A stretch of 64,000 nucleotides of DNA from an uncultured Lachnospiraceae bacterium. GTDB lineage: Bacteria > Bacillota > Clostridia > Lachnospirales > Lachnospiraceae. The stretch spans positions 22,747 through 86,746 of the forward strand of contig CAKRIL010000008.1 of assembly GCA_934343915.1 (NCBI GenBank). The letters run 5' to 3'. Below, piece after piece: positions 27,601-34,215 of the stretch. A program made the translations under genes and the position numbers. Each line of letters opens with the position of its first letter. The stretch's first letter is position 1. Below the pieces are notes generated by a model. The model was not told the DNA's origin, did no database searches, and saw only the letters and a program-made list of their open reading frames with translations.

Positions 27601-28150
27601 ACAGCAGGATGCGGAGCTTATCGATACGGTTATATATGACCTTCCTTCGATATGGGCTACATATCAGGAAAAGACCTATAAGCTGCCGAAGCGCTTTAAG
27701 GGAGTATGTACCGTAAGTTTTATCGCTGACCATGATATTAATATCAAGGGCTTCAGCTTCAAGAAGTACGAGCGTGCTTATGATACCAACTATGCGGTCG
27801 ACAATGATGGAATATACGGAGATACATACACATTGGGTGCTGATGCCGTAACAGGTATCGGAAATAATGTTGCGCTCACATACGATGATATGAATTTCAC
27901 CAATGGCATGCATAAGATTACTATATGCGGCCGCTCGGTTCTTGAAAAGAATACAATCCATGTGCGCTTTGCAAATGAAGCGGGTACGGAGAACAGAATC
28001 GCCGAGTTCGTTATGCCAAAGAAGGTTGATAGCGAGGACGGATACGTATGTCAGAGCTTTGAGCTTGAGAAGGTTGAGGGAAGCTTTTCGGTGAATCTTG
28101 TATTCCTTCCGGGATGTAATTTTGACCTTAAGTGGTTTAAATTTGAATAA
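24674..28150 (+). CDS. GH2 beta-galactosidase-family enzyme with extra C-terminal beta domains
   Basis: 1158 residues from ATG 24674; the start is uncertain (AAGGAG is 14 nt away and a GTG lies at 24659). Order: sugar-binding domain (about 1-170), Ig-like GH2 domain, TIM barrel with the opening NGFILNGRKVRLNGVCEHHDN, acid/base Glu in MWSIGNEIY (near 387) and nucleophile Glu in IYGSETAS (near 464). Then come a DUF4982-like domain (ELFFNGRSLGAYD), Ig-like segments (VTPEQSSIKADGRELIYV; TEVAIQAEILPHNATY) and a CBM6-like jelly roll at the end. No signal peptide is seen even though binding modules are attached, which is common in gut Clostridia. Confidence 0.9.
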   Translation: MNKMVLWDDGWSFKKTALGVDFDEALAKEFNAVDIPHDWMIYDTNNLYESSIGWYRKNFSVSGEQLERKLIVRFGAVYMDSTVYVNGEKVCEWKYGYSTFDADITGYVHEGANEIVVKVVYQCPNTRWYSGAGIIRDVYFMDLEPLHVVPDGTYIRIRKNDDGTWKVKCTVELENSGQDVNAGDVQVCLTLSHDGSCVFTCGHIGEADVFHNGERKEVELELTVDKPLIWDIDEPNLYECGVSLSLNDEVIHEESQRIGFCTKEYSPENGFILNGRKVRLNGVCEHHDNGCLGAAFNVNAFRRKLDKLRKMGVNAVRTSHNMPAKEVLELADEMGFVVDCEAFDMWELPKTEFDYARFFVDWADKDVASWIRRDRNHVSVIMWSIGNEIYDTHRDEHGQEITRRLVEYVRRHDPECNAPVTIGSNYMPWENAQKCADIVKLAGYNYAEKYYEQHHKEHPDWVIYGSETASTLQSRGIYKFPYEQRILCDDDEQCSSLGNCSTNWGAKNTEYCITMDRDAHYSMGQFIWTGFDYIGEPTPYQTKNSYFGQLDTAGFEKDTYYIYQAEWTDYKKAPMVHVFPYWDFSDGEVIDVRVASNAPKVELFFNGRSLGAYDIDHKHGKELLAHYKVEYEPGVMEAVAYDENGNVIAREIKKSFSDAVRLVVTPEQSSIKADGRELIYVEIAAVDKDGNPVENANNRVHVKVSGAGRLVGMDNGDSADFDQYKTDSRRMFAGKLLAVIAAKTEPGEIKLEACSEGMDTVTVTMEALPCEKIVGVSAGENICDTCGGNTKSDEIPVRNIRIKVKGSRTLSPDNTEVAIQAEILPHNATYDELIWKVTNDAGVDSNGAVLEDGEASEVPYLVNKVIRAVGDGKHNVRCCTRNGRDKISMISQVSFTAEGLGMAEFNPYDFVYGTLYTASQEEPAVGQDRGIVPKGGTYIAFEKVNFGKNGSDEIILPVYELNNKPFPIQIWKGIPGQQDAELIDTVIYDLPSIWATYQEKTYKLPKRFKGVCTVSFIADHDINIKGFSFKKYERAYDTNYAVDNDGIYGDTYTLGADAVTGIGNNVALTYDDMNFTNGMHKITICGRSVLEKNTIHVRFANEAGTENRIAEFVMPKKVDSEDGYVCQSFELEKVEGSFSVNLVFLPGCNFDLKWFKFE

Positions 28151-28165
28151 TAAGAATAAAGTGAG

Positions 28166-28198
28166 AAAGGACTGCCTGTAATTGGCAGTCCTTTTTTT
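28166..28198 (+). terminator. Intrinsic terminator after the GH2 gene
   Basis: An 11-bp stem (AAAGGACTGCC / GGCAGTCCTTT) with a 7-nt loop and a long T run. Confidence 0.93.
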
Positions 28199-28209
28199 GC
28201 GGAGCAGTT

Positions 28210-28241
28210 TTGTGTAATAGGAGCGCTCCTGTTACACAAAA
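28210..28241. repeat. Near-perfect loop-less palindrome
   Basis: The 30-bp symmetric sequence centred on GAGCGCTC has arms TGTGTAATAGGAGC and GCTCCTGTTACACA with one mismatch. It lies between the GH2 terminator and the tRNA terminator and has no T run of its own. Role unknown: possibly a protein site or a dispersed palindromic repeat. Confidence 0.5.
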
Positions 28242-28265
28242 AAGACACCGGAAATTCCGATGTCT
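28237..28265 (-). terminator. Intrinsic terminator of tRNA-Pro
   Basis: On the minus strand AGACATCGGAA pairs with TTCCGGTGTCT (one G-U) followed by six T, directly after the tRNA 3' end. Confidence 0.85.
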
Positions 28266-28270
28266 CTTCG

Positions 28271-28344
<74 letters not shown>

Positions 28345-28353
28345 CTGACAAAT

Positions 28354-28382
28354 ATATTAACACATACTGGGAGAAATTTCAA
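28354..28382 (-). promoter_or_regulatory. Predicted promoter of tRNA-Pro
   Basis: On the minus strand TTGAAA, 17 nt, TAATAT, 9 nt before the tRNA. Confidence 0.65.
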
Positions 28383-28436
28383 CTTATTTTTACAAAAAAT
28401 GTCTTATATATTTTTACAAAAAAGGTTAAAAACATA

Positions 28437-28464
28437 TTGACATCTGAATATATATGAATATAAT
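28437..28464 (+). promoter_or_regulatory. Predicted promoter of the metal-efflux operon
   Basis: TTGACA, 16 nt, TATAAT, consensus on both boxes. It overlaps and precedes the CATCTG/CAGATG inverted repeats expected to bind the ArsR-type repressor. Confidence 0.75.
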
Positions 28465-28474
28465 TATATATGAA

Positions 28475-28505
28475 CAGATGAACAAGTATTAATATGTTGC
28501 ATCTG
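28475..28505. promoter_or_regulatory. Candidate ArsR-family operator
   Basis: Imperfect inverted repeat CAGATGAACA ... TGTTGCATCTG downstream of the -10 box; another CATCTG at 28441 forms a second, wider pair with the same CAGATG. Position and AT-rich dyad character fit ArsR/SmtB autoregulation. No footprint exists, so this is an inference. Confidence 0.5.
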
Positions 28506-28545
28506 TAAAAGTTCCGTTCATGGTTTGCGATTGGAGGTGACTTAT

Positions 28546-28905
28546 ATGGCGGATAATGCAGGAGAACAGAACGAATTTCTCGCAGCTCACGAGGATGTAG
28601 TAAAAAGGGTGTTAGAGCAGCAGCCTGATGAAGAGTATCTGTATGACATTGCAGAATTGTTTAAGGTATTTGGAGATTCCACCAGAATAAGAATACTGTA
28701 TGCTTTGTTTGAGAGCGAGCTGTGTGTGAATGATATTGCACAGCTGTTAAATCTCGGACAGTCAGCGGTGAGCCACCAGCTCAAGATTCTCAAGGATGCG
28801 AAGCTTGTGAGATTTCGCAGGGAGGGCAAGATTATATTCTATGCTCTTGATGATGACCATGTCAGGAATATACTGAGCATGGGAATGGAACATGTAGAGG
28901 AATAG
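28546..28905 (+). CDS. ArsR/SmtB-family metal-sensing repressor (CzrA-like)
   Basis: 119 residues from ATG 28546 (GGAGGTGA upstream). A winged HTH with recognition-helix region LNLGQSAVSHQLKILKDAKLV. The last helix reads LDDDHVRNIL...GMEHVEE, keeping Asp-x-His and His residues of the alpha-5 Zn(II)-binding site of CzrA/SmtB-type sensors, while the CadC-type CVC motif is absent (ELCVND). Metal binding would release DNA and induce the chaperone and ATPase genes downstream. Confidence 0.9.
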   Translation: MADNAGEQNEFLAAHEDVVKRVLEQQPDEEYLYDIAELFKVFGDSTRIRILYALFESELCVNDIAQLLNLGQSAVSHQLKILKDAKLVRFRREGKIIFYALDDDHVRNILSMGMEHVEE

Positions 28906-28948
28906 ATGCTATAACAATTTAATTATAAAATTTAAGGAGGATTTTATC

Positions 28949-29167
28949 ATGAAGAAGACATACAATGTAGAGGTTGACTGTCCTAACTGCGCAGCTAAGA
29001 TGGAGGAGGCAGTTAAGAATACTAAGGGAGTCAAGGATGCTTCACTCAGTTTTATGACACTTAAGCTCAAGGTTGAATTTGAGGATGGTGCAGATGTCGA
29101 TGCAGTTATGAAGGAAGCTTATGCTAACTGCAAGAAGGTTGAAGATGATTGTGTAATTGAACTTTAA
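28949..29167 (+). CDS. Small heavy-metal-associated (HMA) protein
   Basis: 72-residue ferredoxin-like metal chaperone. The metal site is DCPNCAAKM (DCxxC), a form more typical of Zn/Cd/Pb than of copper chaperones. The TAAGGAGG site is strong. It lies 43 nt after the repressor and 63 nt before the ATPase. The ATPase itself lacks an N-terminal HMA domain, so this protein probably acts as the detached domain. Confidence 0.9.
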   Translation: MKKTYNVEVDCPNCAAKMEEAVKNTKGVKDASLSFMTLKLKVEFEDGADVDAVMKEAYANCKKVEDDCVIEL

Positions 29168-29230
29168 TGTATGTGCTGTCGATGCCTGGCATCGGCAGCA
29201 GATTTTTCATTATGGTAAAGGGAGGCATTT

Positions 29231-31102
29231 ATGAATAAGAAACAGAAGACGATACTATATCGTATTATTATTTCTGCTGTTCTCGTTGTGGTTGTTTCCA
29301 TACTTGATGCCGTGCTGGATTTTGATGTGTGGGTTGCCGCTGTGCTGTATCTCATCCCTTATTTTGTAATCGGATATGATATACTTAAAAAGGCGGGAAA
29401 GGGAATTTTAAACAGACAGATTTTTGATGAGAATTTCCTTATGGCTGTTGCCACGGTAGGTGCTATTGCAATCGGAGAATTCCGGGAGGGCGTTGCGGTT
29501 ATGCTTTTTTATCAGATAGGAGAGCTGTTCCAAAGCGTTGCAGTCGGAAAGAGCAGAAGGAACATTGCCGCGCTCATGGATATCAGACCTGACTATGCCA
29601 ACATCGTTGTTGACGGGCAGCTTCAGAAGGTTGACCCGGATGAGGTTGAAATCGGTACAACAATAGTTGTCAATCCGGGCGAGAAGGTTCCTATCGATGG
29701 TGTGATAATTGAGGGAAATACATCTCTTAACACCAGTGCTCTCACAGGTGAGAGCGTTCCAAGGGATGCTGCGTGCGGCGATGAGGTTATAAGCGGATGC
29801 ATCAATCTTACAGGAACAATTCACATCCGCACTACGAAGGAATTCGGTGATTCGACGGTATCTAAGATACTTGACCTCGTTGAGAATTCAAGCCTTAAGA
29901 AGTCACGTTCAGAGAACTTTATCACAAAGTTTGCAAAATATTATACACCGGCAGTATGTTACAGTGCGCTTGCACTTGCAATTATACCGCCTGTAATTAA
30001 TCTTATAATTGGTAATCCGGCAGCATGGCTGACATGGATTATAAGAGCACTTTCGTTCCTCGTTGTGAGCTGCCCTTGCGCACTTGTAATATCTATTCCT
30101 TTAAGCTTCTTTGGCGGAATCGGATGTGCTTCAACGAACGGAATACTTGTCAAGGGTTCTAATTACCTTGAAGCACTTGCGGATACGAAGTACATTGTAT
30201 TTGATAAGACCGGAACACTCACCAAGGGTGTATTTGAGGTAACGGGAAATTATCCTGAGAATGGGTTTACATCGGATGAGCTTCTCTACTATGCAGCATA
30301 CGCCGAGAGCGGCTCAAGCCATCCTATAAGCATAAGTCTTAAGAAAGCTTATAATAAAAAGCTTGAGCTTGAACGTGTAACAGGAATAGAAGAGGTTGCC
30401 GGACATGGCGTTACAGCGATTGTCGATGGAAGAAAGGTCGCAGCCGGCAATGTCAAGCTTATGAAGAAGGTCGGAGCTTCGGTTACAGCGGAGCATGATG
30501 ATGGAACGGCTGTATATGTAGCAATTGACGGAGTGTATGCAGGCTGCATCACGATATCTGATGTTGTCAAGCCTACATCTAAGGAGGCTATATCAGGTCT
30601 TAAGGCATCCGGAATTAAGACGGTAATGCTCACGGGAGATACGGCTAAGACGGCACAGCGTGTTGGTACGGAGCTTGGTCTTGACGAGATTCACAGCGAA
30701 CTTCTCCCGGCAGACAAGGTAGCACAGGTTGAAAGGCTTCTCGGTGAGAAAGGTGCTAAGGAGAATCTTGCATTCGTAGGTGATGGTATCAATGATGCAC
30801 CGGTTCTTTCAAGAGCTGATATTGGTGTTGCGATGGGTGCACTTGGTTCGGATGCGGCTATTGAGGCTGCGGATGTTGTTCTTATGGATGACGACCCGGC
30901 TAAGCTTGCTTTTGCAATGAGAATATCAAGAAAGACACTTAAGATAGTAAGACAGAATATTGTATTCGCACTTGCAGTCAAGTTTGCCTGCCTTGTGCTT
31001 GTCGCAATCGGCGTTGCCAACATGTGGGTAGCGATATTCGCAGATGTGGGAGTTATGGTTCTTGCAGTACTTAATGCTACGAGGGCACTCAAAATAAAGT
31101 AA
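29231..31102 (+). CDS. cadA: P1B-type Zn/Cd/Pb-exporting ATPase
   Basis: 623-residue heavy-metal-pumping ATPase. Shows the actuator TGES in NTSALTGESVPRD, the transmembrane metal site SCPCALVIS (Cys-Pro-Cys near 281), phosphorylation site FDKTGTLTKG (Asp near 325), and GDGINDAP near 517. Two helices at the N-terminus start right after the Met, so no HMA domain is fused. The linked CzrA-like sensor suggests Zn(II)/Cd(II) as substrate. Confidence 0.94.
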   Translation: MNKKQKTILYRIIISAVLVVVVSILDAVLDFDVWVAAVLYLIPYFVIGYDILKKAGKGILNRQIFDENFLMAVATVGAIAIGEFREGVAVMLFYQIGELFQSVAVGKSRRNIAALMDIRPDYANIVVDGQLQKVDPDEVEIGTTIVVNPGEKVPIDGVIIEGNTSLNTSALTGESVPRDAACGDEVISGCINLTGTIHIRTTKEFGDSTVSKILDLVENSSLKKSRSENFITKFAKYYTPAVCYSALALAIIPPVINLIIGNPAAWLTWIIRALSFLVVSCPCALVISIPLSFFGGIGCASTNGILVKGSNYLEALADTKYIVFDKTGTLTKGVFEVTGNYPENGFTSDELLYYAAYAESGSSHPISISLKKAYNKKLELERVTGIEEVAGHGVTAIVDGRKVAAGNVKLMKKVGASVTAEHDDGTAVYVAIDGVYAGCITISDVVKPTSKEAISGLKASGIKTVMLTGDTAKTAQRVGTELGLDEIHSELLPADKVAQVERLLGEKGAKENLAFVGDGINDAPVLSRADIGVAMGALGSDAAIEAADVVLMDDDPAKLAFAMRISRKTLKIVRQNIVFALAVKFACLVLVAIGVANMWVAIFADVGVMVLAVLNATRALKIK

Positions 31103-31137
31103 TAAAAACGGAATAAAAACGGGAAAAAAGAGAATAC

Positions 31138-31166
31138 TTGATTTATGCGGCAGCATATGATATACT
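31138..31166 (+). promoter_or_regulatory. Predicted promoter of the antisense (antitoxin) RNA
   Basis: TTGATT, exactly 17 nt, TATACT. The transcript would start near 31173 and end at the hairpin at 31212-31242, about 75 nt. Confidence 0.6.
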
Positions 31167-31177
31167 GGCTGTAGCTG

Positions 31178-31195
31178 AAAAGGATATGAGTATTT
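31178..31195. repeat. Direct repeat DRa, copy 1 (antitoxin side)
   Basis: The 18-nt sequence AAAAGGATATGAGTATTT recurs exactly at 31350-31367. Confidence 0.95.
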
Positions 31196-31211
31196 ATGAG
31201 TACTCAATTCG

Positions 31212-31242
31212 AAACCCCACGAGGTGTCGACTCGTGGGGTTT
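31212..31242. terminator. Bidirectional terminator shared by toxin and antitoxin RNAs
   Basis: A perfect 12-bp stem (AAACCCCACGAG / CTCGTGGGGTTT) with a 7-nt loop, followed by TTCTTCTCATTTT on the plus strand and TTTC on the minus strand. It also closes the cadA operon. Confidence 0.85.
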
Positions 31243-31275
31243 CTTCTCATTTTAGACGGTTGAGCATCCGTTAGG

Positions 31276-31374
31276 CTAATTGCCGCTATTGTTTCTGTCT
31301 AGCCATTTGCAGATGTAGTAGCTGACTATACCTGCCACAACAGAAACCAAAAAGGATATGAGTATTTCCAACAT
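31276..31374 (-). CDS. Putative Fst-like type I toxin peptide, 32 aa
   Basis: A 32-residue hydrophobic peptide beginning MLEILISFLVSVVAG and ending YYICKWLDRNNSGN: one membrane helix (about residues 4-22) followed by a Trp-containing, charged tail, the layout of Fst/Ldr-type membrane toxins. The ATG at 31374 has a purine-rich SD (AGGAAGGGGGTG). A consensus promoter sits at 31419-31447. In the mRNA, GCACCC (complement of 31401-31406) can pair with GGGTGC (31377-31382), which would hide the SD, another known trait of these toxins. The homology to Fst is by architecture, not by strong sequence identity. Confidence 0.7.
   Translation of the reverse strand: MLEILISFLVSVVAGIVSYYICKWLDRNNSGN
31350..31367. 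repeat. Direct repeat DRa, copy 2 (inside toxin codons 3-8)
   Basis: Exact second copy of AAAAGGATATGAGTATTT, ending 5 nt from the toxin start codon. Confidence 0.95.
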
Positions 31375-31418
31375 GAGCACCCCCTTCCTGTTGCCGGAAT
31401 GGGTGCGACAACACAGTA

Positions 31419-31447
31419 ATTATAGCATGTCATTGGTTGCATGACAA
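31419..31447 (-). promoter_or_regulatory. Predicted promoter of the toxin mRNA
   Basis: On the minus strand TTGTCA, exactly 17 nt, TATAAT, giving a 5' UTR of about 38 nt and a transcript of roughly 200 nt to the shared terminator. Confidence 0.8.
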
Positions 31448-31621
31448 TGTGATTTTGTCTTAATTAATTATAAAGTGGGACTTTCTTAATGCGATTTTAA
31501 TCTTTCTCCTCTTTTTCTTTAATTTTCCAAGTATATATTAAAACCATCAACAAGAGATACCGTATCGGAAGCGAAGCGGTTAATAAAAGTTAATTAAAGC
31601 ACAATTCCGATAAGATAACAC

Positions 31622-31651
31622 TTGTAAAGAATCAAGCTATAAGGCTATAAT
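31622..31651 (+). promoter_or_regulatory. Predicted promoter of the UBA/DUF4342 gene
   Basis: TTGTAA, 18 nt, TATAAT, 28 nt ahead of the ATG at 31679. The interval 31448-31621 shows nothing else I can support. Confidence 0.6.
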
Positions 31652-31678
31652 AAAAAATGAAAACGGAGGAAGATAATT

Positions 31679-32227
31679 ATGGAACTTAGCAGTGAAGAGA
31701 AGTTTGACAGAGCGATGAAGCTCTCACAGAGAACAGGGGTAAGTCTTGAGGATGCCAAGGCAGCACTTAATGCATGCGATTTTGATATGCTCGATGCGGT
31801 TGTGTATTTGGAGAAGCTCGGAAAGACGACGGCACCACAGTATACAGATTATACAACTACCGGAAGCACAAGCAATGTGAGAACGGACTACACAGACAGC
31901 GAGGAGCATAAGAGCAAGAGAGTTACATTCGGTGATGTGCTGGGCAGATTCTTTAAGTGGGTTGGAAAGGTTATAAAGATTGGCAACGAGAATTTCCTTG
32001 ATGTGAAGAGAAATGGTGAGGAGATAATGAAGATGCCTATTACGGTATGTGTTTTGCTTCTTATCCTCGCGTTCTGGGTATGTATACCGCTTCTGATTGT
32101 GGGATTGTTCTTCTCATTCAGATACAGCTTTTCAGGTCCATTATTTAAGACGGATGACGTGTTTAACAATGCTATGAACAAGGCTTCTGATGTGACTGAG
32201 AACATCAAGAAGGAGTTCAAGGACTAA
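31679..32227 (+). CDS. UBA-like/DUF4342 membrane protein
   Basis: 182 residues: an N-terminal three-helix UBA/TS-N-like domain (about 1-45, GVSLEDAKAALNACDFDMLDAVVYL), a Thr/Ser-rich linker, and a C-terminal DUF4342-type region (FLDVKRNGEEIMKMPITV) with one or two membrane helices near 120-150. The UBA-like domain is that of elongation factor Ts, where it contacts protein partners. Role unknown; it precedes a two-component system by 55 nt and may belong to its operon. GGAGG site present. Confidence 0.8.
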   Translation: MELSSEEKFDRAMKLSQRTGVSLEDAKAALNACDFDMLDAVVYLEKLGKTTAPQYTDYTTTGSTSNVRTDYTDSEEHKSKRVTFGDVLGRFFKWVGKVIKIGNENFLDVKRNGEEIMKMPITVCVLLLILAFWVCIPLLIVGLFFSFRYSFSGPLFKTDDVFNNAMNKASDVTENIKKEFKD

Positions 32228-32282
32228 TATTAATAAAAATATCCGGGCCGGGATTATTCACAGCCCGGAGAGGTAGGTAGAT

Positions 32283-32972
32283 ATGGCTGCAATATTGATT
32301 GTTGAAGATGAAGAGAAGATTGCAAGATTCGTCGAGCTGGAGCTTAAGCATGAAGGCTATGAGGTCGGGAAGGCTGCTGACGGAAGAACGGGACTTTCGA
32401 TGGCTGAGAGCGGTAAGTATGACCTTATGCTTCTCGATGTGATGCTGCCTGAGCTTAACGGGATGGAGCTGTTAAGAAGGCTGAGAAGGACGAGCAGCAT
32501 GCCGATTATAATGGTGACAGCGAGGGATGCGGTCATGGATAAGGTGTCAGGTCTTGACATGGGAGCCGATGATTATATTACCAAGCCGTTCGCTATTGAG
32601 GAGCTTTTGGCAAGAATAAGGGTTGCACTCAAAAAATCAACGGAAATATCGGCGGCACATATCAGCTCCGACGTACTTTCATGCGGGAGCGTCAGTCTTG
32701 ACAAGGCAAGACATGAGGTTAAGGTTGACGGACAGCTTGTTGAACTGACACACAGAGAATTCTCACTGCTTGAGTATATGCTTGAGAATAAGAATATTGT
32801 GCTCAGCAGGGATACATTGCTTGAGAAGGTATGCGGATATGACTATGCAGGGGAGACTAATGTTATAGATGTGTATGTGCGGTACATCCGCACGAAGATA
32901 GACGATGCCTTTGGTATTAAGCTTATTTCGACTGTAAGAGGAGTTGGATATGTCATCAAAGAAGAGCAGTGA
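32283..32972 (+). CDS. OmpR/PhoB-family response regulator
   Basis: 229 residues: receiver domain with acidic pocket (VEDEE), phospho-acceptor Asp52 in LMLLDVMLP, Lys in YITKPFAIEEL, then a winged-helix DNA-binding domain (ELTHREFSLLEYMLENKNIVLSRD). Its stop overlaps the start of the kinase gene, indicating translational coupling. Target genes are unknown. Confidence 0.95.
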   Translation: MAAILIVEDEEKIARFVELELKHEGYEVGKAADGRTGLSMAESGKYDLMLLDVMLPELNGMELLRRLRRTSSMPIIMVTARDAVMDKVSGLDMGADDYITKPFAIEELLARIRVALKKSTEISAAHISSDVLSCGSVSLDKARHEVKVDGQLVELTHREFSLLEYMLENKNIVLSRDTLLEKVCGYDYAGETNVIDVYVRYIRTKIDDAFGIKLISTVRGVGYVIKEEQ

Positions 32973-34215
32973 GGAATCAATCGTAAGACGTATCAACAGA
33001 ACATTTGTAGGTAAGTATGTATGGCACATCCTGAAAATGGATGTGCTTATCTGCATTATAGCTGCTGCGGTGAGCCTTTTTGTTGCGGAAAAATCAGCAA
33101 TGGGTGAGTTCAATATAAGGACACAGCGCAGTATAGCGTGGAATATCGGAAGCAATTTCCTTTCCTATAATATGACAGGCACGCAAGGACAGGAATATAC
33201 AGTGAATGTCACGGTAAATGAGGCAAGAGTGGTGCTTATAATCGGCATTGCAATTCTTGTCGTACAGTTCTTTTCGGTGCTTGTAATGTCAGCTAATATG
33301 AAAAACAGCATCAATGACAGGTTAAGACCGATAAGAGAGATGGCAAGAAAGGCAGAACAGCTTACGAATATAGACTATAATGAGCAGTATTTTAAAAGAC
33401 TTGAGAATGCGATAGACAATGTCAATGCTGCGTCGCTTGACACCAAGATAAGCACGAACAATAAGGAGCTTCAGGGAATTGAGACTGCACTTAATCATCT
33501 GCTTGAACGTATGAGAGATACATACAGGCAGCAGTCACGCTTTGTCTCGGATGCATCACATGAGCTGAGAACGCCTATTGCCGTGATAAGAGGTTATGCG
33601 GATATGCTTGACCGCTGGGGAAAAGAGGATGAGAGCATTCTTGACGAATCCATAGATGCCATAAAGAATGAGTCCGAGCATATGCAGAAGCTTGTTGAGC
33701 AGCTTCTTTTCCTTGCAAGGGGCGACAGCGGAAGAAATACTCTTCAGATTGAGGAAATCAAGCTTGATGAACTCATGAATGAGGTGTATGAAGAATCGAA
33801 GATGATTGACACTGAGCATGTCTATGAATACGTGGGGGAGAGTGTGCAGCTGTGCGGTGATGTCTCCATGATAAAGCAGTGTGCAAGAATACTGATTGAC
33901 AATGCTGCGAAGTACACACAGAAGGGTGACACGATAACAATAAGAACAGGAAAGAAGGAGGACGGCGTGTATTTCAGCGTTCAGGACAACGGAATGGGAA
34001 TGAATGAAGCTGATGTGAGCCATATTTTTGAGCGCTTCTACCGCTCGGACGAGGCGAGAGGACATAAGAGCGGCGGAACGGGGCTCGGACTTTCGATTGC
34101 GAAGTGGATTGTCGACAGGCATAACGGATATTTTAATGTCTTGACCAGACCCGATATAGGAACTAGAATAACAGTAGTCTTTAAATCAGAAACGGAGAAT
34201 GGCAATGAATTATAA
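32950..34215 (+). CDS. Sensor histidine kinase
   Basis: 421 residues from ATG 32950 (AGGAG 6 nt upstream), overlapping the regulator gene by 23 nt. Two membrane helices (about 20-45 and 90-115) frame a short, about 45-residue extracytoplasmic segment. There follow a linker, HisKA with FVSDASHELRTP (His near 204), and HATPase motifs LIDNAAKY, DNGMGMNEADVSHIFERFYRSD and GGTGLGLSIAKWI. The small sensor loop suggests an intramembrane or envelope signal. The gene overlaps the pyrophosphorylase gene by 11 nt. Confidence 0.94.
   Translation: MSSKKSSEESIVRRINRTFVGKYVWHILKMDVLICIIAAAVSLFVAEKSAMGEFNIRTQRSIAWNIGSNFLSYNMTGTQGQEYTVNVTVNEARVVLIIGIAILVVQFFSVLVMSANMKNSINDRLRPIREMARKAEQLTNIDYNEQYFKRLENAIDNVNAASLDTKISTNNKELQGIETALNHLLERMRDTYRQQSRFVSDASHELRTPIAVIRGYADMLDRWGKEDESILDESIDAIKNESEHMQKLVEQLLFLARGDSGRNTLQIEEIKLDELMNEVYEESKMIDTEHVYEYVGESVQLCGDVSMIKQCARILIDNAAKYTQKGDTITIRTGKKEDGVYFSVQDNGMGMNEADVSHIFERFYRSDEARGHKSGGTGLGLSIAKWIVDRHNGYFNVLTRPDIGTRITVVFKSETENGNEL

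Larger units (their letters stand above)
31173..31248 (+). ncRNA. Putative antisense RNA antitoxin of a par/Fst-type locus
   Basis: Short transcript predicted between a promoter (31138-31166) and a bidirectional terminator. Its 5' part contains AAAAGGATATGAGTATTT (31178-31195), identical to 31350-31367 inside the convergent peptide gene, and GTAGCTGA (31171-31178), identical to 31318-31325. Because the peptide gene is read in the opposite direction, this RNA is complementary to the peptide mRNA at both repeats and at the shared terminator. This is the arrangement of RNA II in the pAD1 par system. No expression data; inference from architecture. Confidence 0.6.

Noticed and set aside
28387..28430. 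CRISPR-like short repeats (TTTTTACAAAAAA twice)
   Set aside because: Only two AT-rich copies 24 nt apart with no further units; they lie in a promoter-rich gap.
31212..31242. Simple terminator of cadA only
   Set aside because: It does end cadA transcripts, but the convergent promoters, peptide ORF and paired direct repeats on both sides require the toxin-antitoxin explanation as well.
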